Notes: generated by a model not told the origin, from the sequence alone. A stretch of 64,000 nucleotides of DNA from Burkholderia mayonis (GCF_001523745.2 NZ_CP013386.1:1798001-1862000), one strand, 5' to 3'; positions 26,028 through 36,544 are shown, counted from the first letter of the stretch. Numbers and translations are program-made.

Positions 26028-26454
26028 GATAGACTCCAGTGGGTTGAGTAAAGCCGGTGCCGCGGCAGGAATGGGGTTGGGATGATCCGTGTTTTTCGGC
26101 GAGCATCTCCTCCGCGACGGCGGACAACCGTGCGATTTCCGCGCTGAGCCGCATGCGCGCGTTTTTTCATGCGCTGTCATGTTGGCGATCGTGTGCGAAA
26201 GCCTTGGCATGAGAGGGCATCGCTCAGCCGACAAGGAACGGGGCTTGGGGGATGCCGGTGAATTCTCGCCATGCGATGCGGTCCGCGCGCGCATCGAACG
26301 TCTTACGCGTCACATCGCACATCGGTCACGCGAATCCGCGTCGAAATCCTGCCCGGCGACGCGCATCGCCAGGCAGGCGGGACTGGCCCGCACGAGCGCC
26401 GATCCCGCGCGACGGCCGGCTACCGCGCGTCGCTGCGCGGCCCGGCCGCCGCCG
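26028..26454. other. Intergenic region between glyoxalase-like gene and chitinase
   Basis: About 430 bases. A minus-strand stretch around 26090-26154 could encode a short helix-like peptide (RLSAEIARLSAVAEEML), but it lacks a start signal and a known family. No repeat, hairpin with T-run or promoter stood out. It holds the 3' side of the chitinase gene. Confidence 0.35.
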
Positions 26455-27816
26455 TCAGGCCTTCGCCCACGGTCCGCCCGCGCTCGGCGTGTCGCCCTGC
26501 GTCCACCATTTCGCACAGTACTTCGCGCCCTGGTACATCACGCACGCGCCGGCCGGATACGCGGTCGTCGACGACCACGCCGGCGCATTGCCGCCGACTG
26601 GCTTCCACACCGACGACTGGCCCGGAATGTCGCCTTGCGTCCACCATTGCGCCTGATAGGTCGTGCCCTGGTACGTGACCGTCGCGCCCGCCGTGTAGAC
26701 CTGCGTCGCCGACCACGGCGCGCCCGGCTGCGGCTTGCCGCCGCCGTCCGAGCCGCCGCCGTAGTTCGGGTCCTGCGTCACGCCCGAGCCCCACTGGCCG
26801 CCCAGCTGCTTGAAGATCGACGAGAACGCGTACGGCTGCTGCGCGACGCCCGAGCAGATCGGAGATGCGTACTGCGAGCCGCCGTCGCACGCCTTGTCGC
26901 GCGTGATCGACCAGATGCCGACGAAGCCGTAGTTGTTGTTCGCAGCCGTTGTCTGCACGCTCTGCGCGTTCGCGAGCGTGAACGTTTCGCCTTGCACGTC
27001 GTTCACGCCGATCATCGGCGTGACGCCGACGAGCTGCTTGAGCTGCGCGTCGGTCTGCGGCTTGCCGACCGACTTGTACGCGGTGTCGAGCTGCGAATAG
27101 AGTCCCTGCGCGGCGCTGATCGCGGCCGCGCCCATGTCGATGCCGGCGGGGCCGTAATCCATCGTCATGATGTTCACCGCGTCGAGCGTCACGTTGTTCG
27201 CGAGCGCCGCGTTCAGCACGTTCAGGCCGTCCTGAACCAGACCCGTCGGCATGGCCGGCAGTGTCAGCGTCACGTGCAGCGGCTTGCCCTTCGCCGCGTA
27301 GTCGGCCTGCAGTTGCGCGACCGCCTGGAAGTTGCGCGTGACGGCCGCCGAATCCTGTTGCGACGCGCCTTCGATGTCGAAGTCGACATGCGTGAGGCTG
27401 TACGTGTCGATCACGGTTTGATACGCGCCCTTCAGCGCGGCCACGCTCGAGCACGCCTGCATCAGCGGCAGCCCGGCCGCGCCGCCGAACGACACCGCGA
27501 CGTCGCCGCCTTTCGCGCGATAGTTCGTCACCGACGTCTCGATCGTGTTGAGCAGATCGCCCGTCGCGCCGTTGCCGATCGGCTGCACGCCGCCCCACGA
27601 CGGCGCGCACTGGTTGCCGCCCGACACGACGAACGCGAGCATGAATTGCTGAATGCCTTGCTGCACGCCGATCTGATCGACGAGCGGCGTCGGATAGAGC
27701 GTCACGTCGACGTACGGCGCGTAGGCGCCAGCCGCCTGCGACGCGCCTGCCGCCGCCAACAGACAGCCCGCCGCGATCGCGCGCGGGACGAAGCGGGACA
27801 ACATGCTGAAGTTCAT
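26455..27816 (-). CDS. Secreted GH18 chitinase with two C-terminal chitin-binding modules
   Basis: The 453-residue product has a signal peptide (hydrophobic run ending ASQAAG, about residue 30) and a family 18 catalytic domain with the DxDxE motif (HVDFDIEG, catalytic Glu about residue 150). Near the C-terminus come two CBM5/12-like modules, each with WWTQGD (about residues 390 and 440), joined to the catalytic domain by a Gly/Asp-rich linker. It should be exported and cleave or bind chitin. The ATG at 27816 follows GGAGAG at the right distance; an earlier in-frame start is less likely because it spoils the signal peptide. Confidence 0.93.
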   Translation of the reverse strand: MNFSMLSRFVPRAIAAGCLLAAAGASQAAGAYAPYVDVTLYPTPLVDQIGVQQGIQQFMLAFVVSGGNQCAPSWGGVQPIGNGATGDLLNTIETSVTNYRAKGGDVAVSFGGAAGLPLMQACSSVAALKGAYQTVIDTYSLTHVDFDIEGASQQDSAAVTRNFQAVAQLQADYAAKGKPLHVTLTLPAMPTGLVQDGLNVLNAALANNVTLDAVNIMTMDYGPAGIDMGAAAISAAQGLYSQLDTAYKSVGKPQTDAQLKQLVGVTPMIGVNDVQGETFTLANAQSVQTTAANNNYGFVGIWSITRDKACDGGSQYASPICSGVAQQPYAFSSIFKQLGGQWGSGVTQDPNYGGGSDGGGKPQPGAPWSATQVYTAGATVTYQGTTYQAQWWTQGDIPGQSSVWKPVGGNAPAWSSTTAYPAGACVMYQGAKYCAKWWTQGDTPSAGGPWAKA

Positions 27817-28114
27817 TGTTCTCTCCATGTTGATGGGTGGATATGCTGGCCTGCATATCACCGTTGCGTCGCCGCGCTCGATGGGCGGTCGACGTTTCGG
27901 CGTTCACATCATGGAGGAATCGCTCGCATTATGGAATCGTGAGTCGTTCTTTTTATTATTCGGATTCAAGGTTCGATGCGTGATTCGATTTGCGATCCGA
28001 AACGATCGCGCGCATTGATCGCAAGGATGCGCTCGCAGCGCGAGACGCGTGCGGCTCACGCACGGTCCGGCGTGCGAAGCGAAACGCGAGGCGCGGCGCA
28101 TTGCACGTCGCGCA
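27817..28114. other. Upstream region of the chitinase, AT-richer
   Basis: Roughly 300 bases with lower GC content around 27930-27975, likely holding the minus-strand chitinase promoter. No hexamer pair is convincing enough to name. No gene is visible. Confidence 0.4.
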
Positions 28115-28157
28115 TCGCTTCGTTTCGCTTCGTTTCGCTTCGTTTCGCTTCGCTTCG
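28115..28157 (+). repeat. Short tandem repeat, CGTTTCGCTT x3 plus partial copies
   Basis: Three perfect 10-bp copies occupy 28121-28150, with partial copies on both sides (28115-28120 and 28151-28157). The array ends 3 bp before the cobJ stop codon. Such arrays change length by slippage, so it may vary between strains. Confidence 0.85.
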
Positions 28158-28160
28158 AGA

Positions 28161-29975
28161 TCAGCGATACCAGCGCGGTGTGTATACCCATTCGCGCGCG
28201 CCGTCGCGAACGACGCGGCGTGTCGTCGACGAGCCGACGATCACCATCGTGCGCATGTCGACCTGCTGCGCGAACAGCGCGCCGAGCGTCGTCGTGACGA
28301 GCGCAGCGCCGGGGCGGCCGATGTCGCGGCCGAGCACGACGATCGTGTCCGGCGTGCGGTGCCGGCGCACGACGTCGAGCGCGCGATCGAACTGCACGGG
28401 CCGCGCGCGCGACACCGGGTTGTAGAACGCGAGCGCGAGATCGGCGGCGGCTGCGTGATCGATGCGCTTTTCGATGATCGCCCACGGCTTCAGGTTGTCG
28501 GACAGCGAGATCATGCAGAAGTCGTGGCCGAGCGGCGCGCCCGCTTCGGCGGCCGTCGCGAGCGCGGCCGACACGCCGGGCACGACGTCGAGCTCGACGG
28601 CCGCCCAGCGCGCGTCGTCGGCGCCGTCGAGCGCTTCGAGCACGGCCGCCGCCATCGCGAACACGCCGGGATCGCCCGACGACACGACCGCGACGCGCCG
28701 GCCTTGCGCCGCGAGCTCGAACGCGTGACGCGCGCGCTGCAATTCTTCGCGATTGTCGGAGACGTGCAGCGCTTGGTCCGCGCGGAACGGGCCCGCCATG
28801 TTCACGTAGGTCGCGTAGCCGACAATGTCGGTCGCGCCGGCGAGCGCCGCGCGCGCGGCAGGCGTCATCAGGTCGGCGCGGCCGGGACCGAGGCCGAGCA
28901 CCGTCAGGCGGCCGCGCGTCGCGCCGAGCGTGACGGGATCGACGGGCGAATCGGAAACGGCGATCGCGAGATCGTGCGGCGTCGCCTCCGCGTGCTTCGT
29001 GCCGACGCGCCGCGCGAGCGTGGCGGGGATCGCGGCGTCGAGCACGCCGGACGCGTCATGTGCGTCGGTATCGACGAAACGCAGCGGCACGCGCAGCGCG
29101 CGCGCCGCTTCGGTCAGCGCGTGATCGGCGATGCGACGCGCCGGCGCGACGACGGCCGCGAGCGCGAGCGGCGCGAGATCGTGCGCGGCGAGCCGGGCGG
29201 CGATGCGTGCGGCGAGCGGCGGCAGGTTCGGTGTGGCGCCGCTTCCGCTTGCGTTCGCGGCGTCATTCGAGTTCCGGCTCGCGATTGCATCGTGATCCGA
29301 AGCATTCCGCGCGCGATCGTCGACGCGATCTTCATCGCCGAACGCAATGACGACGCTTCGCGGATGAATCAGTAATGCGTGCGCATCGCCGCGCGACGCG
29401 TAAGGCGTGACGCGGATCGCGCGCGCCGCGTGCGCGTCGCGCGGCAGCGCGACGTCGTCGAGCCACCGTGCATTGCCTTCGATCCGCGTGCTTTCGCCCG
29501 CAAGCAGATCGGACACGAAGCGCTTGCCCGCGTCGAGATCGGCGAGCGCGTAGCCCTCGGGCGGATTCAGCACGCATGCGCCGAAGCGCAGCTCGCCGCT
29601 CGTCGTGATCGCGGCCGTGACGCCGAGCGCATCGGCGATTTCGCGCGCGAGCACGTTCGCGCCCGCGAGCCCGCCCAACAGCGGCACGACCGCGCTGCCG
29701 TCCTCGGCGACCGCGAGCACCGGCGGCTCCGCGCCCTTGTCGGCGAGGCACGGCGCGACGCAACGGATCACGATGCCGGCCGCGAAGAGCGCGACGATCG
29801 GCGCGCCGCGCGCGTACAGCTCGCGCAGATGCGGGCCGAGTTCGGTGAACGAAACATCCGCATCGGCGCGACCCGCGAGCGCATGCACGTGCGCGCCGTC
29901 GTAGCGCGCCTGGATCCGGCGCGCGGTTGCGAGCGCGCCGGGCCCGAGTATCACGATCGAGGGCGCGGTCGTCAT
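28161..29975 (-). CDS. cobJ: CbiG-CobJ fusion: cobalamin ring-contraction protein/precorrin-3B C17-methyltransferase
   Basis: A 604-residue fusion. The N-terminal part is CbiG-like ([30 protein letters not shown]), followed by a CbiG C-terminal-like region, and the C-terminal third is the SAM-dependent CobJ ([35 protein letters not shown]). CobJ methylates C17 and drives ring contraction. The ATG at 29975 overlaps the cobI stop in an ATGA; a second ATG nine bases upstream is also possible. It is the last gene of the cobG-cobH-cobI-cobJ unit. A linker near residues 230-260 ([12 protein letters not shown]) is of low complexity. Confidence 0.93.
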   Translation of the reverse strand: MTTAPSIVILGPGALATARRIQARYDGAHVHALAGRADADVSFTELGPHLRELYARGAPIVALFAAGIVIRCVAPCLADKGAEPPVLAVAEDGSAVVPLLGGLAGANVLAREIADALGVTAAITTSGELRFGACVLNPPEGYALADLDAGKRFVSDLLAGESTRIEGNARWLDDVALPRDAHAARAIRVTPYASRGDAHALLIHPRSVVIAFGDEDRVDDRARNASDHDAIASRNSNDAANASGSGATPNLPPLAARIAARLAAHDLAPLALAAVVAPARRIADHALTEAARALRVPLRFVDTDAHDASGVLDAAIPATLARRVGTKHAEATPHDLAIAVSDSPVDPVTLGATRGRLTVLGLGPGRADLMTPAARAALAGATDIVGYATYVNMAGPFRADQALHVSDNREELQRARHAFELAAQGRRVAVVSSGDPGVFAMAAAVLEALDGADDARWAAVELDVVPGVSAALATAAEAGAPLGHDFCMISLSDNLKPWAIIEKRIDHAAAADLALAFYNPVSRARPVQFDRALDVVRRHRTPDTIVVLGRDIGRPGAALVTTTLGALFAQQVDMRTMVIVGSSTTRRVVRDGAREWVYTPRWYR

Positions 29976-30706
29976 CCTTGCCATTTTTCCCCCGGCACGA
30001 CGAGCAACGAAAAATACGGCGACGCCATCGGATCGACTTCCGCGAGCGGCACGATTCGCTGCGCCTGCATCGTCGCGCGCTCGATGTAGTGCGCGCGGTG
30101 CGCGAGCCCGAGCTCGTCGAGCACGCGGCGCACCTTGTCGAAGTTGCGGCCGAGCTTCATCACGACGGCCGCATCGGCCTTCGCGAGACGCGCGCGCAGC
30201 TCGTCCTCGGGCAGCACGCCGGACAGCACCGAGAGGCTCTGATTCCGGTAGACGAGCGGCACGCCGAGCACCGCCGCGCCGCCCAGCATCGAGCACACGC
30301 CCGGCACGACTTGCGCGTCGTAGCGCGGCGCGAGCCGGTCGTGCAGGTACATGTACGAGCCGTAGAAGAACGGATCGCCTTCGCAGATCACCGCGACGTC
30401 GCGGCCCGCGTCGAGATGTGCGGCGACGTGTTCGGCGGCCGTGTCGTAGAAGTCCGCGATCACGGCTTCGTAGCAGAGCGGCGGCGGCAGCGCTTCGGTC
30501 GTCACCGGGTAGACGAGCGGCATGTGCGTCTGCGCGTCGCTCAGATGCGCTTCGACGATGCTGAACGCGTTGCCTTTCTTGCCCTTCGCGACGAAATACG
30601 CGACGACGGGCGCCGCCTGCAGCACGCGCAGCGCCTTCAGCGTCAGGAGCTCGGGGTCGCCCGGCCCGACGCCGAGCCCGTAGAGGCGGCCGGTCTTGCG
30701 CGTCAT
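29972..30706 (-). CDS. cobI: Precorrin-2 C20-methyltransferase
   Basis: A 244-residue SAM-dependent methyltransferase that adds the C20 methyl group. The tetrapyrrole methylase glycine loop is at the start ([18 protein letters not shown]), with [16 protein letters not shown] and VPGVCSM further on, characteristic of CobI/CbiL. The start at 30706 overlaps the cobH stop as ATGA; the upstream open frame is out-of-frame cobH sequence. Overlaps with both neighbours point to translational coupling. Confidence 0.95.
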   Translation of the reverse strand: MTRKTGRLYGLGVGPGDPELLTLKALRVLQAAPVVAYFVAKGKKGNAFSIVEAHLSDAQTHMPLVYPVTTEALPPPLCYEAVIADFYDTAAEHVAAHLDAGRDVAVICEGDPFFYGSYMYLHDRLAPRYDAQVVPGVCSMLGGAAVLGVPLVYRNQSLSVLSGVLPEDELRARLAKADAAVVMKLGRNFDKVRRVLDELGLAHRAHYIERATMQAQRIVPLAEVDPMASPYFSLLVVPGEKWQG

Positions 30707-31329
30707 TCGGCCTCCGAAGCGAGCGCGTTGACGGCGGCGGCGGCCATCGCGCTGCCGCCGCGGCGGCCGGCGATCGCGACGAACGGCACGCCGCGGCTGT
30801 CGGCCGCGAGGAGCGCCTTCGATTCGGCCGCGCCGACGAAGCCGACCGGAAAGCCGAGGATCAGCGCGGGGCGGGGCGCGCCCGCGTCGATCATGTCGAG
30901 CAGATGGAAGAGCGCGGTCGGCGCGTTGCCGATCGCGACGACGCTGCCCGCGAGGTGCGGACGCCACAGCTCGAGCGCCGCCGCCGAGCGCGTATTGCCG
31001 ATCTCGCGCGCGAGCTGCGGCACGTCGGGCTCGCCGAGCGTGCAGAGCACGGGGTTCGCGGCGGGCAGCCGCGCGCGCGTGACGCCTTCGGCGACCATCC
31101 GTGCGTCACAGAGGATCGGCGCGCCGGCTTTCAGCGCCGCGCGGCCCGCCGCGCCCGCGCCCTCGGAAAACCGCAGGTCGCGAACGATGTCGACCATCCC
31201 GCACGCATGGATCACGCGCACAGCGAGTTTTTCGAGGTCGGGCGGCACGTTCGTCAGATCGGCTTCCGCACGGATCGTCGCGAACGATTCGCGGTAGATC
31301 GCGTCGCCGTCGCGAAGGTAGTCAAGCAT
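30703..31329 (-). CDS. cobH: Precorrin-8X methylmutase
   Basis: A 208-residue enzyme that moves the C11 methyl group to C12, giving hydrogenobyrinic acid. It keeps the catalytic histidine segment RVIHACGM (about residue 40) and the family blocks [11 protein letters not shown] and [13 protein letters not shown]. The start at 31329 has AGGA eight bases upstream; an ATG at 31338 has the same frame but no spacing for a ribosome site. It overlaps the end of cobG by 8 bases. Confidence 0.95.
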   Translation of the reverse strand: MLDYLRDGDAIYRESFATIRAEADLTNVPPDLEKLAVRVIHACGMVDIVRDLRFSEGAGAAGRAALKAGAPILCDARMVAEGVTRARLPAANPVLCTLGEPDVPQLAREIGNTRSAAALELWRPHLAGSVVAIGNAPTALFHLLDMIDAGAPRPALILGFPVGFVGAAESKALLAADSRGVPFVAIAGRRGGSAMAAAAVNALASEAE

Positions 31330-32737
31330 CAATGTCATCCTGAATGGGCCGCGTGTCGCGCGAGAGCGCGGCGGCGGCCTGGTCGATCGTCAGTTGGCGC
31401 GCGACGGCGTGGCCGAAGCCCGTCGCGCCGTCGCGCCGATAGAGGTCGTAGCGGCCCGCCGCGGTCGCGACGAGCGTGTGCGCGGCCGCGTGCGGCAATG
31501 CGCACGAGCGCGCGCAGCCGCTCAAGTGCACGTCGATGGGCGCGGCAAGCTGCGCGGCGAGCGCGCGCGCGTCGGCTTTCGTGTCGGCGGGCGAACGTGC
31601 GCAGCCCGTCGAGCCCGCGCATGCGACGACGTGCGCGAGCGGCGCCGACGCATCGCACACGAAGCCGAGCGCAGCGACGCGCGCGAGGACATCGCGCGCG
31701 GCATCGCGCGCGACGCCCGGCAGCATCACGCCTTGCCAAGGCGTGATCCGCAGCGTGCCGTCGCCGTGCGTATCGGCGAGCGCGGCGAGCGCTTCGAGCG
31801 TCGCGGCGTCGAGCCGGCCGAGCGGCGGCTGCGCGCCGACGACGCAGCGCGCCGGGTCCCGCTCGGGCCGGATGCCGAAACGCAGCGCCGTATCGCCGCG
31901 CGCGCGCCGCCAGCCGGCGAGATCCGCGCCGCGCCGCAGTGCGAACGGCAGCCGTGCTTCGGCATGCGAAAGGAATGCATCGGGCGTGCATGTCGCGAGC
32001 AGATCGCGCATGCGCGTCGCGCCGGCCGGCGCGCGCTCGACGAAACTCGTCACGAGCGCGCGCACGCATTCGACCGCCTGCGCCGGCGCGACGGCCGCGA
32101 GCGCGCCGGCATGCGGCGCGGCCGGCTCGCCCTCGACGGGCGGGCAGCCGGCCAGGCCGATCGCGAGCCACGTGTCGCCTCGCGCGTCGCGCAGCGCGGA
32201 CAGCCAGATGTCGTGCGGATGATCGAGCGCGGCGAGCCGCTCGCCGCCGTCGAGCAGCACGGAGAATTTCGGCGACAGCGCGGCGCAGCATGGCTCCGTC
32301 TGCAGCATGTCGAGGAGGCGGGCCGCGAGCGCGGCGCCGTCGACGAGCGCGTGCGGATCGCGGCCGGCCGTCGGGCTCAGCATCAGGTTGCGCACGTCGT
32401 CGCGCGCGGCGACGCATGCGTCGAGCGACGCCGCCGGCAAGCCTTCCGTCAGCGGTCCGAGCCCCGCATCGATCAGGGCGCGGCTGACGTGCGCCTCGCT
32501 GCCGGCCGTCACGCCGCGCAATTGCAGGTTCGCGCGATTGGTCGCTTCGATCACGCCCGAGCCGAACGCACGCGCGACGGCCGCGACCGCGCGCGCCTGC
32601 GCGGCGGCGAGCGCGCCGCCCGGCAGCTTGATCCGGCACAGGCCGCCGTCGCGCGCGGCGACGATGCGCACGAGCCCCGGGCACGCGCTCGCGGCGCGGG
32701 CGGCGTCGGATGAAAAAACGGCGGCGGAAGGATTCAA
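31322..32737 (-). CDS. cobG: Precorrin-3B synthase (oxygen-dependent)
   Basis: CobG hydroxylates C20 and forms a lactone using O2, the defining step of the aerobic pathway. The 471-residue protein belongs to the nitrite/sulfite reductase fold, with two half-domains and a four-cysteine cluster site near the C-terminus ([10 protein letters not shown] and HLSGCARSC). The start is TTG at 32737, with GGAG five bases before it. It is the first gene of a four-gene minus unit and is preceded by a B12 riboswitch. Confidence 0.92.
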   Translation of the reverse strand: MNPSAAVFSSDAARAASACPGLVRIVAARDGGLCRIKLPGGALAAAQARAVAAVARAFGSGVIEATNRANLQLRGVTAGSEAHVSRALIDAGLGPLTEGLPAASLDACVAARDDVRNLMLSPTAGRDPHALVDGAALAARLLDMLQTEPCCAALSPKFSVLLDGGERLAALDHPHDIWLSALRDARGDTWLAIGLAGCPPVEGEPAAPHAGALAAVAPAQAVECVRALVTSFVERAPAGATRMRDLLATCTPDAFLSHAEARLPFALRRGADLAGWRRARGDTALRFGIRPERDPARCVVGAQPPLGRLDAATLEALAALADTHGDGTLRITPWQGVMLPGVARDAARDVLARVAALGFVCDASAPLAHVVACAGSTGCARSPADTKADARALAAQLAAPIDVHLSGCARSCALPHAAAHTLVATAAGRYDLYRRDGATGFGHAVARQLTIDQAAAALSRDTRPIQDDIDA

Positions 32738-32854
32738 CGGCGCTCCGGATCAGGCGTCGCGCGACGGCCCGAGCCGGCCGTTCCGCGCGAATGCGCGCGA
32801 GCGGCGAGCTACGGCATCGGTACACCCCGCCCGATGTTGGCTGGCACGAACGAA

Positions 32855-33040
32855 ACGTCCCGGCAGGTCTCCTGGCTGGCAGGTCGTCATCCGCAGCGGG
32901 CCTTCCCGGCGGCCGCGAGTGGGCGGCGTGGCCAGTGGCGTGGATCGGATGCGGACTCGCTACTCACAGTTGCGGGGGCAGCCGCAGCGGCGCGGCGCGC
33001 CCTGCGTTCCCTCTTGGGCCCCGTGGGGCGCCGGTCGACG
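32855..33040 (-). promoter_or_regulatory. Cobalamin (AdoCbl) riboswitch upstream of cobG-cobH-cobI-cobJ
   Basis: On the minus strand the conserved blocks appear in order: AGAGGGAACGCAGG, GCTGCCCCCGCAACTGTGAG, CCACTGGCCACGCC, GGGAAGGC, and the B12 box AGCCAGGAGACCTGCC. It ends about 120 bases before the cobG start. The B12-box version here is the classical one, unlike the CCCGGATACCGGCC type in the other two copies. Confidence 0.95.
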
Positions 33041-33048
33041 GACGCTGT

Positions 33049-33054
33049 ATTATG
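33049..33054 (-). promoter_or_regulatory. Candidate -10 element for the cobG riboswitch transcript
   Basis: CATAAT on the minus strand lies about 10 bases before the predicted start of the riboswitch RNA, in an otherwise GC-rich gap. No strong -35 is visible. Confidence 0.4.
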
Positions 33055-33139
33055 CCTTTTTTCGCCACGCCAGAGCGCAGGATGCGCGGCGCGCAGGCGA
33101 CGCTTTCAGGATCGACGGGAACACGATGGAGTACGACGG

Positions 33140-34393
33140 ATGACCGCGTGGTTGACGGTGGTGGGCATCGGCGACGACGGATACGCGGGCCTCGGCAAGC
33201 GCGCGCGGCGCGCGCTCGCCGAGGCGGCGGTGGTGATGGGCGGCGAGCGTCACCTCGCGATGCTGCCGGCGCGGCACGGGGCCGAGCGCGCACCGTGGCC
33301 GAAGCCGTTCGATCTCGCGCCGCTTCTCGCGCGCCGTCCCGCGCGCGCGTGCGTGCTCGCGAGCGGCGACCCGATGCTGTTCGGCATCGGCGCGACGCTC
33401 GCACGCACGCTCGCGCCGCACGAATGGCGCGTGCTGCCCGCGCCGTCGTCGCTGTCGCTCGCGGCCGCGCGCATCGGCTGGGCGCTGCAGGACGTCGACG
33501 CGGTGTCGCTCGTCGGCCGGCCGCTCGCGTCGCTCCACCGGCATCTGTATCCGGGCCGGCGTCTGCTCGTGCTGAGCGCCGACGGCGCGACGCCTGCCGC
33601 GATCGCGGGCGCGCTGGTCGCACGCGGCTTCGGGCCGAGCGCGCTCAGCGTGTTCGAGCATCTCGGCGGCCGGCTCGAGCGGCGCATCGACGCGCGCGCG
33701 CACGCGTGGGGCGACGCGCGCACGGCGGCGCTCAATCTCGTCGCGATCGAATGCCGCGCGTGCGTCGATGCGCCGCGTCTCGCGCTCACGCCCGGCTTGC
33801 CCGACGACGCGTACCGCCACGACGGGCAGTTGACGAAACGCGATCTGCGCGCGCTCGCGCTCGCGCGGCTCGCGCCCGCGCCGGGCGAATTGCTGTGGGA
33901 CGTCGGCGCGGGCTCCGGGTCGATCGGCATCGAATGGATGCGCGCGCATCCGAGCTGCAAGACGATCGCGATCGAAGCGCATCCGGACCGGCAGCGCTTC
34001 ATCGAGCACAACCGCGACGCGCTCGGCGTGCCCGCGCTCGAGCTCGTCGCGGGCCGCGCGCCCGACGCGCTCGCGGGCCTGCCCGCGCCCGACGCGGTGT
34101 TCGTCGGCGGCGGCGTGAGCCGCGACGGCATGCTCGACGCATGCTGGGCGGGCCTGAAGCCGGGCGGCCGCTTCGTCGCGCACGCGGTCACGCTGCAAGG
34201 CGAAGCCGCGCTCGTTGCGTGGCGCGAGCGGCATGGCGGCACGCTCACGCGCGTGTCGGTCGCGCACGCGCAGCCGCTCGGCGGTTTCGACGCGTGGCGG
34301 CAGGCGCTGCCCGTCACGCTGTACGACGCGCGCAAGCCGCGCGAGCCGGACGAGCCGGACGAGCCGGACGATAGGCAGCCGGAGTGCGGATGA
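33140..34393 (+). CDS. cobL: Precorrin-6Y C5,15-methyltransferase (decarboxylating)
   Basis: A 417-residue CbiE-CbiT fusion that methylates C5 and C15 and removes the C12 acetate carboxyl. The N-terminal methylase begins [14 protein letters not shown], while the C-terminal domain has the SAM motif [14 protein letters not shown] (about residue 255). The C-terminus ends in an EPD repeat encoded by 9-bp tandem copies. The ATG at 33140 follows GGAG; the frame upstream is the antisense of the riboswitch. The stop overlaps the cbiD start as ATGA. No riboswitch lies on this strand upstream. Confidence 0.94.
   Translation: MTAWLTVVGIGDDGYAGLGKRARRALAEAAVVMGGERHLAMLPARHGAERAPWPKPFDLAPLLARRPARACVLASGDPMLFGIGATLARTLAPHEWRVLPAPSSLSLAAARIGWALQDVDAVSLVGRPLASLHRHLYPGRRLLVLSADGATPAAIAGALVARGFGPSALSVFEHLGGRLERRIDARAHAWGDARTAALNLVAIECRACVDAPRLALTPGLPDDAYRHDGQLTKRDLRALALARLAPAPGELLWDVGAGSGSIGIEWMRAHPSCKTIAIEAHPDRQRFIEHNRDALGVPALELVAGRAPDALAGLPAPDAVFVGGGVSRDGMLDACWAGLKPGGRFVAHAVTLQGEAALVAWRERHGGTLTRVSVAHAQPLGGFDAWRQALPVTLYDARKPREPDEPDEPDDRQPECG
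34343..34369 (+). repeat. 9-bp tandem repeat in the cobL 3' end
   Basis: Three perfect copies of GAGCCGGAC encode repeated Glu-Pro-Asp at the C-terminus of CobL. Copy number changes would keep the frame and only alter the tail length. Confidence 0.85.
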
Positions 34394-35484
34394 TGCGCGA
34401 CGAAACGCCTGAGCAGCCGGCGCCGCTGCGCTTCGGCTACACGACGGGCAGCTGCGCGACCGCGACGTCGCTCGCGGCCGCGCGCCTGCTGCTGAGCGGG
34501 CAGGCGAGCGACATGGTCGAGATCGTGCTGCCGAAGGGACAGCACGTCGCGATGCGGCTCGAGTTCTGCCGCGCGACCGACGGCGATGGCGCCGAGGCGG
34601 GCACGATCAAGGACGCGGGCGACGATCCCGACGTCACGCACGGCGCGCTCGTGTTCGCGCGCGTGCGGCTCGTTCATGAACCGGGCGTGCGTTTTTGCGC
34701 GGGGCCGGGCGTCGGCACGGTCACGCGGGCTGGGCTCACGATCCCGGTCGGCGAGCCGGCGATCAACCCGGTGCCGCGCCGGATGATGACTGAGCACCTC
34801 GTCGCGCTCGCGGCCGAGCATGGCTACGCGGGCGGCTTCGACGTAGAGATCGGCGTCGAGGGCGGCGAAGCGCTCGCACTGAAGACGATGAATCCGCGTC
34901 TCGGGATCGTCGGCGGATTGTCGATCCTCGGCACGACGGGCATCGTGCGGCCGTTCTCGTGCTCCGCGTACATCGCGTCGATTCATCAGGGGATCGACGT
35001 CGCGCGCGCGAACGGTGTGCAGCACATCGCCGCGTGCACCGGCAACGCGAGCGAGGACGCGGTGCGCGCGCGCTATGGCCTTCCCGACATCGCGCTGATC
35101 GAAATGGGCGACTTCGCGGGCGCGGTGCTCAAGTACCTGCGCCGCGCGCCCGTCGCGCGGCTCACGCTGTGCGGCGGCTTCGGCAAGCTGAGCAAGCTCG
35201 CGGCGGGCCATCTCGATCTGCACAGCCGCCATTCGAACATCGACTTGCCGCTGCTCGCCGAGTGGGCGGGCGAAGCCGGCGCGAGCGCCGTGCTGCAGTA
35301 CGAGATCCGCGCGGCGAACACGAGCCAGCAAGCGCTGGCGCTGGCGCTCGCGCACCGCGTGCCGCTCGGCGACGTTGTCTGCGCGCACGTGCGTCGCGTG
35401 GCGCGCGACATCGTGCCGAACGAGGTCGAGGTCGAGGCGCTCGCGATCGACCGCGGGGGCCGCATCGTCGGCGTCGCGCCATGA
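34390..35484 (+). CDS. cbiD: Cobalt-precorrin-5B C1-methyltransferase (CbiD)
   Basis: A 364-residue protein of the CbiD family, with the N-terminal [10 protein letters not shown], then INPVPRRMM and [14 protein letters not shown]. CbiD methylates C1 in the oxygen-independent pathway; no cobF, its aerobic counterpart, is seen here. It therefore probably serves the C1 step alongside CobG. The ATG at 34390 overlaps the cobL stop, with GGAG upstream; GTG 34384 is the alternative. The 3' end overlaps cobK by ATGA. Confidence 0.95.
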   Translation: MMRDETPEQPAPLRFGYTTGSCATATSLAAARLLLSGQASDMVEIVLPKGQHVAMRLEFCRATDGDGAEAGTIKDAGDDPDVTHGALVFARVRLVHEPGVRFCAGPGVGTVTRAGLTIPVGEPAINPVPRRMMTEHLVALAAEHGYAGGFDVEIGVEGGEALALKTMNPRLGIVGGLSILGTTGIVRPFSCSAYIASIHQGIDVARANGVQHIAACTGNASEDAVRARYGLPDIALIEMGDFAGAVLKYLRRAPVARLTLCGGFGKLSKLAAGHLDLHSRHSNIDLPLLAEWAGEAGASAVLQYEIRAANTSQQALALALAHRVPLGDVVCAHVRRVARDIVPNEVEVEALAIDRGGRIVGVAP

Positions 35485-36215
35485 ACGCGCGCCGCGTGCT
35501 GCTGCTTGGCGGCACGGGCGACGCGCTGCGCGTCGCGCACACGCTCGCGCCGAGCGACGTATACAGCCTTGCAGGACTCGGCAAGGTGCCGGACGATCTC
35601 GCATGCGGCGTGCGCGTCGGCGGCTTCGGCGGCGCCGACGGGCTCGCACGCTATCTGCGCGAGCACGCGATCGCGCTCGTCGTCGACGCGACGCATCCGT
35701 TCGCCGCGCGGATCAGCGCGAACGCGGCCGCCGCGTGCCGCGCGGCCGGCGTGCGCTACTGGGCGCTGCGCCGCACGCCATGGCGGCCGCAGCCGGGCGA
35801 CGACTGGCGCGGCGTCGCCGATTGGAACGGCGTCGCCGCCGCGATCGCGCCGTTCGCGCGGCCGCTTTTCACGCTCGGGCGCGAGCCGCTCGCGCATCTC
35901 GACGACATCCCGCCGCATCAGCACTGGATCGTGCGGTGCCTCGACGCGCATCCGGGCAACGCACGCGCGCACGTGCTCGCCGCACGCGGGCCGTTTACGG
36001 CCGACGGCGAGCGCGCGCTTTTCGCGACAGCCGGAATCGACGTCGTCGTCAGCAAGAACAGCGGCGGCGCGGCGACGGAAGCGAAGCTCGACGTCGCGCG
36101 CGAGCGTCGCATTCCGGTCGTGATGGTCGAGCGGCCGGCGCTGCCCGATGCGGATCGTGCCTTCGGCGACACGGCCGCGCTCGCCGACGCGCTGTGCGCG
36201 TTTCGCGCGTCGTGA
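35481..36215 (+). CDS. cobK: Precorrin-6A reductase
   Basis: A 244-residue NADPH-dependent reductase of the macrocycle. It has the N-terminal nucleotide-binding [13 protein letters not shown], the [13 protein letters not shown] block and the C-terminal [16 protein letters not shown], all typical of CobK/CbiJ. The start overlaps the cbiD stop (ATGA), so cobL-cbiD-cobK are translationally coupled. The next gene cobM is 329 bp away. Confidence 0.95.
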   Translation: MNARRVLLLGGTGDALRVAHTLAPSDVYSLAGLGKVPDDLACGVRVGGFGGADGLARYLREHAIALVVDATHPFAARISANAAAACRAAGVRYWALRRTPWRPQPGDDWRGVADWNGVAAAIAPFARPLFTLGREPLAHLDDIPPHQHWIVRCLDAHPGNARAHVLAARGPFTADGERALFATAGIDVVVSKNSGGAATEAKLDVARERRIPVVMVERPALPDADRAFGDTAALADALCAFRAS

Positions 36216-36405
36216 TGAATCGCGTGTGCGACGCGCGTGCGCCGGCGCCGCATGCCGGATCGGCAACCGGGCGCGAGCGACCACGCGCCGCGCGCTTCAC
36301 GCGCCGCGACGAATCGCGTGTTCGGCGCGGCCGTATCGGCGCGCGACGCCGGGACGACGACCGGACGCGAACGGCCTCGCGCCGCGGGCCGATCCGTAGC
36401 ACGCG
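36214..36405 (+). repeat. Imperfect tandem duplication between cobK and cobM
   Basis: Two diverged copies, about 36214-36307 and 36308-36405, both start with GA(T/C)GAATCGCGTG. They share blocks such as ACCGGGCGCGAGC versus ACCGGACGCGAAC and end near ACGCGCCGCGA. The 329-bp gap has no intact gene and no riboswitch. The repeat fills most of it. Confidence 0.6.
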
Positions 36406-36544
36406 CCGCGATGCGCACCGATGCCGCCGCGTCCGGCGAATGCGCATGGCGTTGCGCGCGAAATCCGATGCGCTCGCCGCCGCGCACGACGCACGACGCG
36501 CCCATCGCATCCTCGAAACGAATCATCGAATGACGGAGCATTGA

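Noticed and set aside
34343..34369. Possible CRISPR-like repeat
   Set aside because: Only three contiguous 9-bp copies with no spacers, inside a coding sequence.
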